A stretch of DNA of 57,830 bases from CAZQSS01 sp964596405 (GTDB lineage: Bacteria; Patescibacteriota; Patescibacteriia; Magasanikbacterales; UBA10003), in the NCBI GenBank assembly GCA_964596405.1, contig CAZQSS010000002.1, positions 1 to 57,830 on the forward strand, given 5' to 3'. The notes beneath the pieces are model-generated. The model saw only the letters and a list, made by a program, of their open reading frames with translations. It was not told the DNA's origin and made no database searches. Below are positions 16,114 through 24,405 of this stretch, piece after piece. Within the stretch, counting starts at the first letter, position 1. Each line of letters begins with the position of its first letter. Made by a program: the position numbers and the translations under genes.

Positions 16114-17475
16114 TTAATTATTAATTGTTTTCTTGTATTCCGGCGGGGAGATTTGCAAATCAATGCGGTTTAAATCGCGCGGAAAAAGAGTGGCTTGTTT
16201 AACGTTATCAACGCCCAAAAGCTTGGCGGTCAGTCGCTCCAAACCAATCGCCAATCCGCCTTCGGGCGGCATGCCATATTTAAAAGCCTGCAGATAAAAA
16301 GAAAAATTAGCCGGATCCAATCCCCATTTCCTGATATTTTCCACCAACTGATTATAATCGTTGAGACGTTGACCACCGGTGGTAATTTCCACCCCGCGGA
16401 AAAGCAAATCAAAACTCTTGGTATATTCCGGATCGGTTTCATCCGGATATGTATACATGGGACGCTTCTTGGTCGGATAATGCGTGATGAAAATAAAATC
16501 AGAATCGTACTTTCTTTTCGCGTACTCCCCCAGCCAAACCTCATCGGACGGATCCAAATCCGGTTCGGCCGTGTGGTCAATCCCGGCTTCTTTTTTAATT
16601 AGCTCTTGAGCCTCTTTTAATTTTAAAAAAGGAATTTCTTTGGGCACAACCGGCAACTCCGCCCCCAACGTCTGGAGTTCGTCTGAAAAATTTTTCTTCA
16701 GATAATCCATCATGTGGGCCAATAAATCGCGTTCCAGCCGCATTACATCGGTGTGATCTTTGATAAAACCGAATTCCAAATCCAATGAAGTGTATTCGTT
16801 GATGTGACGGGTGGTGGCGTGTTGCTCGGCGCGAAAAACATTACCGACCGTAAAGACGCGCTCAAAAACACCGACCATAATTTGTTTGTAAAATTGCGGG
16901 CTCTGGGCTAAAAACGCCGGATGGCCAAAATAATCCACTTTAAAAACATTGGCGCCACCTTCGGTTGAGGCGCCGACAATTTTGGGACATTGAAATTCCG
17001 TAAAATCCCGACTAATTAAAAAAGACCGAAAAGCTTGCACCAGCGCGGCCTGAATCTTAAAAATCGCGCGGTTTTTTTCGGTCCGCAAGGTCAAGGGCAA
17101 CATATCCAAATAAACATCCAAACCCATTTTCTCGTCCGCCGGATCCAGCGGTAGCGGCTCAGCCTTGGCCAAAATTTTAAAACCCTTGGCCAACACTTCA
17201 ATCGCCCCGGTAACCAAATTGGGATTAACACTCTTTTCGTTACGTTTTTGGACAATACCTGAAATCGACACCACAAATTCCGTTCGTACTTCTTTGGCGG
17301 CGTCATAGTCCGCCCCCATCTCCGACGGCGCGCAAATAACCTGTACCAAACCGCTTCGGTCGCGAATATCCAAAAAAATAATCTTACCTAAATTGCGCCG
17401 GGCGCGCACCCACCCTTCCAACAATACCTCTTGGCCGATTTTTTGAGTTGTTTCCAAGATTAAAGTTCTCTCCAT
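16114..17475 (-). CDS. aspS: aspartyl-tRNA synthetase, archaeal/eukaryotic type
   Basis: 453 residues. Charges tRNA-Asp (and in non-discriminating forms also tRNA-Asn). The OB-fold anticodon domain (residues 15-105, GWVRARRNLGKIIFLDIRD) precedes the class II core with FRAEQHATTRHINEYTSLDLEFG (motif 2) and GLAIGLERLTAKLL (motif 3). The STEGGANVF stretch is typical of archaeal AspRS. At this length it lacks the roughly 130-residue GAD insertion of bacterial AspRS. An AsnRS gene is also present (28135-29421), so a discriminating AspRS would suffice; the residues do not settle that. Confidence 0.93.
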   Translation of the reverse strand: MERTLILETTQKIGQEVLLEGWVRARRNLGKIIFLDIRDRSGLVQVICAPSEMGADYDAAKEVRTEFVVSISGIVQKRNEKSVNPNLVTGAIEVLAKGFKILAKAEPLPLDPADEKMGLDVYLDMLPLTLRTEKNRAIFKIQAALVQAFRSFLISRDFTEFQCPKIVGASTEGGANVFKVDYFGHPAFLAQSPQFYKQIMVGVFERVFTVGNVFRAEQHATTRHINEYTSLDLEFGFIKDHTDVMRLERDLLAHMMDYLKKNFSDELQTLGAELPVVPKEIPFLKLKEAQELIKKEAGIDHTAEPDLDPSDEVWLGEYAKRKYDSDFIFITHYPTKKRPMYTYPDETDPEYTKSFDLLFRGVEITTGGQRLNDYNQLVENIRKWGLDPANFSFYLQAFKYGMPPEGGLAIGLERLTAKLLGVDNVKQATLFPRDLNRIDLQISPPEYKKTINN

Positions 17476-17551
17476 AGTCCGTTATATGATTACTTTAAGC
17501 ATTCATTATTCTACCAATTTTTAAGCCCCTTGGCAATAGTGGGGTTTAGGA

Positions 17552-17584
17552 TAAAAAAAGCCCGCTCGAAAGTTCGAACGGGCT
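17552..17584 (-). terminator. intrinsic terminator of the 17609 lipoprotein gene
   Basis: AGCCCGCTCGAA and TTCGAACGGGCT arms, with a T tract on the minus strand. Confidence 0.9.
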
Positions 17585-17608
17585 GTGGGCTCGGCGATGG
17601 TTCTATCG

Positions 17609-18424
17609 TCAGAGCGACTTGGGCGGAATAAGGAGCTGTAAGAGAGCTTCACCGGCTTCCAGGATTTCCTGGGTGTCACCGGCTGGCGCGCAACCTTGCT
17701 TGATCTCCAGGTAACGAACCAACAAGCTGTGAACGGCCGTGACTTGCTGGAGCGTCAGGTAGGGGCTAGGTCCGAGCTGACTGTCAGAGAGGGCACTCGC
17801 CGCCATATCCACGTGATTCAGAAGGTACTGGTTGGTCATGTCCAGGTTGTGGTTCGGCTCACTGCAGACGCCGCCGACAGCTCGGCCGGCCCGCCACTCA
17901 ATCACCCGCTGCACCAGGTTGGTCAGGCCAAAATGAGTAACACTCATCATAGCGACATTGCCGGTGACCGAGGAGGTGCTGGCGGTGAAGAAAAGCGGGT
18001 CTTTGAGATTCAGAGACGGATTGGCCGACGGCAGCAGAGTGACAAGTGCGCTTTCCTCAACTGTCTGGGTGTTGCCGCTCACCGTGCCAATCTTGACCAT
18101 GATCTTGTGATACAAAATCCTGTCACCGACCGGCTTGACTTCCACGCTGCCGACGAAATTATAAAGCTCGCTCGGCATGGCCGGTTTGCCCTTTGCTTCG
18201 AAAGTCACCACCTGCTCGACGAATGCGTCCGGGTAATCCATGCTGTGCATGACGAGCGTCAGCTGCGGATTTTCCTCGGGCCTGGCTGCCTCCGGCGGAT
18301 CAACCTTCGGGGCCGGTTTTTCCACGACCGGCAGAACAGTTTGGGCCGACCGCACGGTCACACAACCGCTGCCGAAAACCGTTATCAAAAGAACCGTCGT
18401 CACCGCCAGCATCATCTTTTTCAT
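17609..18424 (-). CDS. putative lipoprotein, member of a paralogous family
   Basis: 271 residues with a signal peptide and lipobox (VFGSGC, Cys at 21). The mature N-terminus is Pro-rich; the rest is mixed with a helical C-terminal half. A mid-protein Cys (GGVCSEPN) and a C-terminal Cys (KQGCAPAG), followed by a helix with EALLQLL, match positions in the lipoproteins at 25301 and 26059, so the three are probably distant paralogues. Own promoter (18477-18505), boxA-like word in the leader, AAGGAG ribosome site and terminator make it a self-contained cassette. GC-rich compared with neighbours. Function unknown. Confidence 0.72.
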   Translation of the reverse strand: MKKMMLAVTTVLLITVFGSGCVTVRSAQTVLPVVEKPAPKVDPPEAARPEENPQLTLVMHSMDYPDAFVEQVVTFEAKGKPAMPSELYNFVGSVEVKPVGDRILYHKIMVKIGTVSGNTQTVEESALVTLLPSANPSLNLKDPLFFTASTSSVTGNVAMMSVTHFGLTNLVQRVIEWRAGRAVGGVCSEPNHNLDMTNQYLLNHVDMAASALSDSQLGPSPYLTLQQVTAVHSLLVRYLEIKQGCAPAGDTQEILEAGEALLQLLIPPKSL

Positions 18425-18448
18425 GGCTTCTTCTCCTTATTTTAGGCC

Positions 18449-18460
18449 TGTTAAAGATCT
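18449..18460 (-). promoter_or_regulatory. boxA-like word in the lipoprotein leader
   Basis: Minus strand AGATCTTTAACAGG, close to the bacterial rRNA boxA consensus (GCTCTTTAACA), just downstream of the promoter. Confidence 0.45.
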
Positions 18461-18476
18461 GCTCTCAAAACATTAT

Positions 18477-18505
18477 ATGATAGCACATTTTTAGCCTTTT
18501 GTCAA
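18477..18505 (-). promoter_or_regulatory. sigma70-type promoter of the 17609 lipoprotein gene
   Basis: TTGACA, a 17-bp spacer ending TGTGC, and TATCAT on the minus strand. The spacer resembles that of the promoters at 3563 and 27510. Confidence 0.8.
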
Positions 18506-18527
18506 GCATAGAAAGATTTGATATAAT
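18499..18527 (+). promoter_or_regulatory. plus-strand promoter pointing into the cassette array
   Basis: TTGTCA at 18499-18504, exactly 17 bp, TATAAT at 18522-18527. It overlaps the divergent lipoprotein promoter. Nothing but the array lies downstream, so it sits where a cassette promoter (Pc) sits in an integron. The following 147 bases up to 18674 show no gene; an attI-like site cannot be confirmed. Confidence 0.65.
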
Positions 18528-18674
18528 ACTAGTAGTTTTGATAGCTTTTTGGCTAAACCCACACCGATTTCGTCTGTAGTAATTATTTTGATTCATAAGT
18601 CATTTATGAATTAAAGACGATGACCAAATTTTAGCATATTCACACTTAAACAGTCAAAAGTTCGCTTATCAGTA

Positions 18675-18832
18675 GTTACGCAAAATCGCGCGAGCGCTTT
18701 TGCGTAATGGGCGGCGGTTCCCTCCAGTTCCGCTCGTCGCTCGCGCGACTTCGCGTAACTGTCGGATATCTGTAATTTTGCCTTGCCGAGCGCGAGCTCG
18801 TCGGCAAAACTCCAGATATCCGCCGCCCATTA
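18675..18832 (+). repeat. composite attC-like element E1
   Basis: A conserved core (GTTACGC to GCGTAAC, with 22-bp arms around TAATGGGCGGCGG) is followed by an attC-like hairpin: GCGTAAC-TGT-CGGATATCTG, variable loop, CAGATATCCGCCGCCCATTA. The loop itself forms a TTTTGCC/GGCAAAA hairpin. The upstream attC-like half seen in E2-E4 is missing or too decayed to recognise. Confidence 0.85.
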
Positions 18833-20230
18833 TACGCCATACATTTTATCATTTTGATATTTTTTCACTCTGCTTTTTGTGAGTGATTGACGAATAAAAC
18901 AATATTTTTTAGTAATTTGATTAAGATAAAGGTACAAAGAATTATTCAACATTTATGTCCTTGGAACGCGAGCCACAACAACATAATGAAAATGAGACTC
19001 GTGACAAATTCAATGCAAAATTGTCTGAATTGGCTGTCTATTGGTTAAAACTAAAAAATTTATGGGAACAAACGGCAACATCAAGAGACCCCCTTACTAA
19101 CAATGATCCCGACACAGAAATCGCGGGATTAGAAGAAAAAATTGCACCCATCCTCATCGAACTGCTCAATGCCAGCGGAGCGGAGCGTGAACTGCTGTAT
19201 GAAAAAGCTAGAAAAATTCGCGATGAAAATACTGACAAAAAAATTCAAGTTCGAGGTGTTATAGAGGTTAGCAATATCTGTCGTGCCAATTGTCTATATT
19301 GCCCAATGCGTCGAGATAATTTACCCACTACTGAAAAAATACGAATTACTCCAAAACAGATTTATAATCAGGTTAAGGCGACCAAAAAAGAAGGCATTAC
19401 AAATTTTTTCATGCAAAGTGGCGAGGATCCACAAATAATTCCCGTGGTATTAGAAGCATTATCGCTGATTAAAAATGACCCAGAAACGCGAGATATTAAA
19501 ATTGTCTTAAATTTAGGCGACCATTTGCCGAACACATATTCCAAACTGCACGAGGCTGGCGCTGATGGTTATTTAATAAAACACGAAACCTCAGATAAAG
19601 AATTACACCGTCTGATGCGACCTCATTCTACAGTTGAACAAAGAGTATCTCATTTACTACAAGCGCGCCAAGCTGGCATGCACATTGGTACTGGTGTAAT
19701 TGTCGGGTTGCCCGGTCAAACCGATCAATCATTAGCACAGGATATAATTTTTGCCGGTCGCATCGGATCTGAACAGATGGTTAGTTGCTCACCATTTATA
19801 CCGGGTGAAACCACTCCACTTGCAGGAGAACAAGCAGGAGATTTTTTCAAAACACTAAACATGATCGCAATATACCGCCTTCTCTTTCCAGCCGCCCGCA
19901 TTCCTGCAGTAAGTAATTTAGATTCTGCCAAACTCAGTACACGACCACCGGATTTAAAAATTAGCGGACAATCGGCAGGAATAAATGCCGGAGCAAATGG
20001 AATAACCATCAACGTGACACCACCAGCGATTCGCGATATCTATAGCATATACGATGTTAAAACAAGAGAAATTGTTGATTTTTCAAAAGCTAAAAGGATT
20101 GAAAAAGAAACAGGATTAACGCTTGATTTAGATGACAAAGATACATAGAGACAAAAAAATATTGTTTTATTGACGAGCGAAAAAAGCAGAGTGAAAAATA
20201 ATAATTAGGAAAAAATGTACAGCGTATAAC
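18830..20230 (+). mobile_element. gene unit X1 with its own terminal inverted repeats
   Basis: Left arm 18830-18910 (TTATACGC, TTTTTCACTCTGCTTTTT, AATAAAACAATATTTTTT) and right arm 20153-20229 (the same words inverted). The unit lies exactly between element E1 and element E2 and contains only the radical SAM gene. Confidence 0.75.
18955..20148 (+). CDS. radical SAM protein of the HydE/BioB-like group
   Basis: 397 residues. Radical SAM enzymes cleave S-adenosylmethionine with a 4Fe-4S cluster; the ligand motif CRANCLYC is complete. HydE/PylB-like features include FFMQSGEDP, YLIKHETSDKELHRLMRP and GTGVIVGLPGQT, as in [FeFe]-hydrogenase maturase HydE. About 95 N-terminal residues precede the barrel and the C-terminal region has a BATS-like part. 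No hydrogenase or other maturase is in the window, so its substrate is unknown. It is the only gene in unit X1 of the attC-like array and is AT-richer than the lipoprotein cassettes. The start was chosen as the first ATG after the inverted-repeat arm. Confidence 0.85.
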   Translation: MSLEREPQQHNENETRDKFNAKLSELAVYWLKLKNLWEQTATSRDPLTNNDPDTEIAGLEEKIAPILIELLNASGAERELLYEKARKIRDENTDKKIQVRGVIEVSNICRANCLYCPMRRDNLPTTEKIRITPKQIYNQVKATKKEGITNFFMQSGEDPQIIPVVLEALSLIKNDPETRDIKIVLNLGDHLPNTYSKLHEAGADGYLIKHETSDKELHRLMRPHSTVEQRVSHLLQARQAGMHIGTGVIVGLPGQTDQSLAQDIIFAGRIGSEQMVSCSPFIPGETTPLAGEQAGDFFKTLNMIAIYRLLFPAARIPAVSNLDSAKLSTRPPDLKISGQSAGINAGANGITINVTPPAIRDIYSIYDVKTREIVDFSKAKRIEKETGLTLDLDDKDT

Positions 20231-20448
20231 AGCCGATATGCGGTTCCGCTCCGCTACACCCATATGCTGACGCACATCGCATATCGGCGAACGTTACGCA
20301 AAATCGCGCGAGCGCTTTTGCGTAATGGGCGGCGGTTCCCTCCAGTTCCGCTCGTCGCTCGCGCGACTTCGCGTAACTGTCGGATATCTGTAATCCCGCT
20401 CGCCCCCCGCGAGGGGCCGGCGGGACTCCAGATATCCGCCGCCCATTA
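20224..20448 (+). repeat. composite attC-like element E2
   Basis: attC-like hairpin a: TAAC-AG-CCGATATGCG, loop, CGCATATCGG-CGAAC-GTTA (20227-20296). Then the conserved 85-bp core from GTTACGC (20293) to GCGTAAC (20377), then attC-like hairpin b ending CCGCCGCCCATTA (20448). The loop of b forms CCCGC/GCGGG-type hairpins. Confidence 0.9.
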
Positions 20449-21267
20449 TCTGAAATTGTAAATGCCCCCTTTATTTATTGAAATTAAAAAATTATATTCG
20501 CTTCTTAATCCAAAAACTATGATACATAATCACGACATCAACAAACTTCCTGCCGATGGATATTTAGTGCTTCCTCTATCCATGAGCCGCTTGGCGAATG
20601 GCAAGGGTCAAAGCCCCGAAGAATGTTATGAGGTAATACAATATTTCGAGAATAAAGTCAGCCAAGTTGGAATAGATTTTTTGTTTATTTATACCAATGG
20701 ATTGTATTACAACAATGACGAATCTGCTTTGTCGGTCAGAAAAAAGACTAATCAAGCTATGATTGATCACAGAAACGCATTATTAAAATTAATGATAAAA
20801 AACAAAAAATATATTCCCCAAGCAGCTCATTTTATTCCGTGGGATTATATAATTTTGAATTCTCCGCAATTTTCTGATTATTATCAAAAATTAATTAAGC
20901 TGAAAGAAAATGACGAACAATTCAAAATTACTTTAGAGGAAGCACTAAATGGAAGAGAAAACACAGAAGCAAATATAAATTTTTTAATAGAGGAAATCGT
21001 TGTCACTTACTTGATTAGGCAAAAGTTAATTGAATTTCCCAAAACTCTCGTCAAAAATGATAAATTTCGCTTAGTGATTTATCCTGGAACATATTTGAAG
21101 GCTGATTGTTATCAATGGCAGAAAAAAGCATTGCCACAATTTGAAACATCAAGCGAAAATAGCAACCCATATTATGCGTCACAGTATGATTTTGCCAAAA
21201 AAATATTAAACAGTTTTGATGAAATTCAATTACAATAAGGAGTGGGGCATTTACAACATCAGATAAC
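20446..21267 (+). mobile_element. gene unit X2 with its own terminal inverted repeats
   Basis: Left arm 20446-20468 (TTATCTGA-AA-TTGTAAATG...) and right arm 21244-21266 (inverse, with CA in place of the AA mismatch). The unit holds one gene and lies between E2 and E3. Confidence 0.75.
20462..21238 (+). CDS. unknown protein, cargo of the cassette array
   Basis: 258 residues, soluble, AT-rich coding sequence. Visible features: GYLVLPLSMSRLANGKG near residue 34, a helical middle with NHRNALLKLMIKNKK-like basic character, WDYIILNSPQF, and a C-terminal FRLVIYPGTYLKADCYQW. The general layout, with a helical region containing YLIRQKL before a final beta strand, weakly recalls tRNA-dependent cyclodipeptide synthases, but no diagnostic motif is certain. 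The ATG at 20462 lies inside the left inverted-repeat arm; an internal ATG at 20519 is the alternative. No Shine-Dalgarno. Sole gene of unit X2. Confidence 0.6.
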   Translation: MPPLFIEIKKLYSLLNPKTMIHNHDINKLPADGYLVLPLSMSRLANGKGQSPEECYEVIQYFENKVSQVGIDFLFIYTNGLYYNNDESALSVRKKTNQAMIDHRNALLKLMIKNKKYIPQAAHFIPWDYIILNSPQFSDYYQKLIKLKENDEQFKITLEEALNGRENTEANINFLIEEIVVTYLIRQKLIEFPKTLVKNDKFRLVIYPGTYLKADCYQWQKKALPQFETSSENSNPYYASQYDFAKKILNSFDEIQLQ

Positions 21268-21510
21268 ACGGCATATCTGCAAGGGCTAAAGCCACATTTC
21301 GCCACGAAAATTATATAAATAAAGGAGGTGGCGAAACGTCAGATATGCCGAAACGTTACGCAAAATCGCGCGAGCGTTTTCGCGTAATGGGCGGCGGTTC
21401 CCTCCAGTTCCGCTCGTCGCTCGCGCGACTTCGCGTAACTGTCGGATATCTGTAATCCCGCTCGCCCCCCGCGAGGGGCCGGCGGGACTCCAGATATCCG
21501 CCGCCCATTA
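21262..21510 (+). repeat. composite attC-like element E3
   Basis: Hairpin a: TAAC-AC-GGCATATCTG ... CAGATATGCC-GAAAC-GTTA, with different L-box sequence from E2 and E4 but the same architecture. Its loop holds an inner TTTCGCCAC/GTGGCGAAA hairpin. The core and hairpin b are nearly identical to E2. Confidence 0.9.
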
Positions 21511-21601
21511 GCGAAAATAAATTACTTTTTCCCGTCCGATTTTGACGATTTTAATTGTAGGGGGCCGAATTTTTGTAATTGTTGACGAGGGGAACAAACG
21601 G

Positions 21602-21629
21602 AATAGCCACCTTTTGTAGGGTGGCTATC
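21602..21629 (+). terminator. hairpin upstream of the methyltransferase promoter
   Basis: ATAGCCACC and GGTGGCTAT arms followed by CATTTTTG. It may insulate the R-M unit from upstream transcription. Confidence 0.6.
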
Positions 21630-21633
21630 ATTT

Positions 21634-21662
21634 TTGACTTAAAACTGTAAAAAAGGTAAAAT
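21634..21662 (+). promoter_or_regulatory. sigma70-type promoter of the R-M unit
   Basis: TTGACT, 17 bp, TAAAAT, 26 bp before the methyltransferase ATG. Confidence 0.7.
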
Positions 21663-21688
21663 TAAACCATAAAAACCATTTATCACTT

Positions 21689-22480
21689 ATGAAATATCCT
21701 AAAGATTTTACCAACAAATTCATTACTGGTGATTGTATTAAAATCATGAAACAAATACCGGACGGCTCGGTTGATTTAGTTGTTACCTCGCCTCCCTACA
21801 ATCTCAAAAACTCCACAGGCAACGGCATGAAAGACGGCCGTGGCGGTAAATGGTCTGGAGCGGCGCTGGTAAATGGCTATGATAACTACGACGACAACAT
21901 GCCGCATGACGAATACGCTAAGTGGCAACGCAATTGTTTAACCGAAATGTTTAGGGTTGTTAATGATAATGGTGCTATTTTTTATAATCACAAATGGCGC
22001 GTCCAAGATGGATTACTCCAAGATCGACAAGATATTGTTAGTGGTTTTCCGGTAAGACAAATTATTATTTGGCGACGCAAAGGCGGAATCAATTTTAACG
22101 CTGGCTATTTTTTGCCAACCTATGAAGTAATTTATCTTATCGCAAAAAATAATTTCAAATTAGTATCAAAAGCCAACGCCCACGGCGATGTGTGGGAATT
22201 TACCCAAGATATGAACAACCCTCACCCCGCCCCATTTCCGGTCGCGCTGATTGAACGAATCGTTTCCTCCACCAACGCCCAAACTATTTTGGACCCATTT
22301 ATGGGTTCAGGTACTACGGCCGTTGTAGCTAAAGCATTGGGACGAAAATTTATTGGCATTGATATTTCACCTAAATATTGCGAAATGGCTGAGGAACGAC
22401 TCGGACGAAATGTAAAACACAACGAAATGGAACTTCTAAAACCTCAAATGAGTATTTTTAAACTACAACGCGCCGTATGA
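21689..22480 (+). CDS. site-specific DNA methyltransferase, probably N4-cytosine
   Basis: 263 residues. The catalytic motif IV reads TSPPY (residues 33-37), the form usual for N4-cytosine methyltransferases, and motif I, DPFMGSGTT, comes later, giving the beta order. GRKFIGIDISPKYCEMAEERL follows. It would protect host DNA from the endonuclease whose ATG overlaps its stop by 4 bp (ATGA). Pairing with an MvaI/BcnI-type nuclease agrees with N4-cytosine methylation, as in the MvaI and BcnI systems. The recognition sequence cannot be read from the protein by eye. Confidence 0.92.
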   Translation: MKYPKDFTNKFITGDCIKIMKQIPDGSVDLVVTSPPYNLKNSTGNGMKDGRGGKWSGAALVNGYDNYDDNMPHDEYAKWQRNCLTEMFRVVNDNGAIFYNHKWRVQDGLLQDRQDIVSGFPVRQIIIWRRKGGINFNAGYFLPTYEVIYLIAKNNFKLVSKANAHGDVWEFTQDMNNPHPAPFPVALIERIVSSTNAQTILDPFMGSGTTAVVAKALGRKFIGIDISPKYCEMAEERLGRNVKHNEMELLKPQMSIFKLQRAV

Positions 22481-23265
22481 AAATTTACACCAAACCACAG
22501 TTAATCACAAAACTAAAAGAAATCTCAAAACAAGGTTGGATACCAAACGGCCGACATGGCAATGCCGGCGGAATTGGTAACACTTTGGAAGACTTGTTGG
22601 GAATCGAAGAAAATAATTTGCCAATTCCAAACGCCGCCGAATGGGAACTTAAAACACAACGGATCGCTACAAGCTCGCTCACTACTCTTTTTCATACTGA
22701 GCCATCACCACGCGCGGTAAAATTTGTACCACAAATATTACTACCACTTTATGGTTGGAAACACGACGGAGCAGGAAAACAATACCCTAAGAACGAGATG
22801 AGTTTCCGACAAACAATTCATGGGCACAGTCCAAGCGACCGTGGCTTTATTGTAAAAATTGACCGCGCAGAACAAAAGGTTTTAATTTCTTTTGACGCCT
22901 CAAAAGTGGCCAAAAAACATAAAATTTGGTTAAAATCCGTCAAAAAGAAAGTCGGCAACTTAAACGAACTCAATCCCCAACCTTATTGGGGTTTTGATGA
23001 TCTGGGACACAAAGCCGGCACCAAACTTCTGAACTGTTTTTATGTCCAAGCCAAAGTGAAAAAAGAAAAAGGCAAAGAATTTTACCATTACACAAAAGTA
23101 ATGATGTTACAAAAATTCAGTTTTGAAAAATTTTTAAACGCTCTTGATGAGGGCAAAATTCTAGTGGACTTTGACGCTCGCACCGGCCATAACCACGGCA
23201 CAAAATTTCGGATGAGACAAGATTGTTTGCCGATGTTGTATGAAAAAACCACCTCAATAATATAA
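22477..23265 (+). CDS. MvaI/BcnI-family type II restriction endonuclease
   Basis: 262 residues. Compared with MvaI as remembered, it shares GGIGNTLEDLLGIEENNL, then EWELKTQR with the Glu-x-Lys of the PD-(D/E)xK-like active site, SLTTLF, and a C-terminal HNHGTKFRM resembling the MvaI HDHGTAFR. MvaI (CCWGG) and BcnI (CCSGG) cut as monomers by successive nicking. It overlaps the methyltransferase by 4 bp and both sit in unit X3 of the cassette array. Family confidence is good; specificity is unknown but a CC-containing pseudopalindrome is a reasonable guess. Confidence 0.82.
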   Translation: MKIYTKPQLITKLKEISKQGWIPNGRHGNAGGIGNTLEDLLGIEENNLPIPNAAEWELKTQRIATSSLTTLFHTEPSPRAVKFVPQILLPLYGWKHDGAGKQYPKNEMSFRQTIHGHSPSDRGFIVKIDRAEQKVLISFDASKVAKKHKIWLKSVKKKVGNLNELNPQPYWGFDDLGHKAGTKLLNCFYVQAKVKKEKGKEFYHYTKVMMLQKFSFEKFLNALDEGKILVDFDARTGHNHGTKFRMRQDCLPMLYEKTTSII

Positions 23266-23289
23266 AACAATAAATTGCTAACCAAATTT

Positions 23290-23985
23290 ATGAAAAAAAT
23301 CATAATTTATTTAAAATTTTTTTGGGTGGCAATACTTTTGTTTATATTATCTATAATTTGCTGGTACTACTTACCAGAAAATTATAACAATTTCAAAGGC
23401 AATTTAATCGCTTCTATTCTCGGCGTTGGAATCGCAATTTTTACTGCTGAGGGTTTTAAAAATATTAACGACCATAGACGAATCAAAAAGAACTTCGGAT
23501 TTTTAAGGCTTATTGTAATCCCTTATCTAAAAAATCAAACACAAAATTTTATAGATACAGCGAATGGTTTCCAAGATATATGTAATAAAGTACAAGCCGT
23601 CAATTTTATCGCAGTCATATCCAGCATAAATGAAATGAGTAATACATTTGATAAAAGCTGGCTTCAATTAATCTTCTCCCAAGATTTTATTGATGCTATA
23701 AAAACAGATGAACACTTCAATAAAATTTCCCACACTATATTGGAATTATTGTTATTCATAAGTTCAACAACAACATTATCCGCAAACGCAAAAACACTCA
23801 TGTTAAACAATGTCGTCCAACTCGACGAAGAAGCGACCAAAATGTTTATAACAAAAGCACGCGAGTTTAGATCGGCCTTAACCAAAAGTGCTCAAGATTT
23901 ACAGAAATACGTTAATTTACTAGACCAAGAAATGGAATTATTTTTTCGAGAGAATAATGTTATTTACCAAGAATTTGAAAGATGA
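23290..23985 (+). CDS. membrane protein of unknown function linked to the R-M genes
   Basis: 231 residues from the ATG at 23290. Two N-terminal hydrophobic segments (YLKFFWVAILLFILSIICWY and LIASILGVGIAIFTAEGF) are followed by a long helical cytoplasmic region. It starts 24 bp after the endonuclease and is the third gene of unit X3. A GGGCGCAA/TTGCGCCC hairpin (24004-24033) follows the stop. No family is recognised. It could be an accessory defence protein or an unrelated passenger. Confidence 0.65.
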   Translation: MKKIIIYLKFFWVAILLFILSIICWYYLPENYNNFKGNLIASILGVGIAIFTAEGFKNINDHRRIKKNFGFLRLIVIPYLKNQTQNFIDTANGFQDICNKVQAVNFIAVISSINEMSNTFDKSWLQLIFSQDFIDAIKTDEHFNKISHTILELLLFISSTTTLSANAKTLMLNNVVQLDEEATKMFITKAREFRSALTKSAQDLQKYVNLLDQEMELFFRENNVIYQEFER

Positions 23986-24003
23986 TTATACATATTTGGT
24001 GAG

Positions 24004-24033
24004 GGCGCAATTCACCCCTAACCCCTCTTGCGC
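24004..24033 (+). terminator. hairpin after the R-M unit
   Basis: GGGCGCAA and TTGCGCCC arms with a C-rich loop; no clear T tract, so terminator function is uncertain. Confidence 0.45.
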
Positions 24034-24104
24034 CCGCCAACGACGAAAAAATTCGGCCCCCCATTATATTTAATAAAATCGAACGGAAAAAAGTAATTTA
24101 CATT

Positions 24105-24405
24105 CGCTAACAGCCGATATGCGGTTCAAGAAAAAGAGTGTAAAATATTTTCAGCGGATACTCTTTTTCTCTCACCCATATTTCGCACAAATTTAATTTT
24201 AATGGAATGTGCGAAACATCGCATATCGGCGTACATTACGCAAAATCGCGCGAGCGCTTTTGCGTAATGGGCGGCGGTTCCCTCCAGTTCCGCTTGTCGC
24301 TCGCGCGACTTCGCGTAACTGTCGGATATGCGGCGCTTCGCTACATCCCGCCCTCGCCTCGAGCCTTGCGGCTCGGACGGGAAGTCGCATATCCGCCGCC
24401 CACTA
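24105..24405 (+). repeat. composite attC-like element E4
   Basis: Hairpin a begins TAAC-AG-CCGATATGCG, identical to E2, with a different long loop (an AAAAAGAGTGT/ACTCTTTTT hairpin and a TTTCGCACA/TGTGCGAAA hairpin), and ends CGCATATCGG-CGTAC-ATTA. The conserved core has one change. Hairpin b has L boxes CGGATATGCG/CGCATATCCG and ends CCGCCGCCCACTA. Confidence 0.9.

Larger units (their letters stand above)
21508..24111 (+). mobile_element. restriction-modification unit X3 with terminal inverted repeats
   Basis: Left arm 21508-21587 and right arm 24038-24110 share TTAGCGAA, TAAATTAC, TTTTTCCCGTCCGATTTT-like words and GGGGGCCGAATTTTT in inverted orientation. The unit lies between E3 and E4 and carries the methyltransferase, endonuclease and a membrane protein. 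Confidence 0.75.

Noticed and set aside
18531..18674. A gene in the 144 bases between the array promoter and E1
   Set aside because: No open frame with coding character; nothing recognisable beyond AT-rich sequence.
18675..24405. A CRISPR array formed by the repeated elements
   Set aside because: Repeats are 85-300 bp, palindromic, and separated by complete genes of 0.3-2.6 kb; there are no short spacers and no cas genes.
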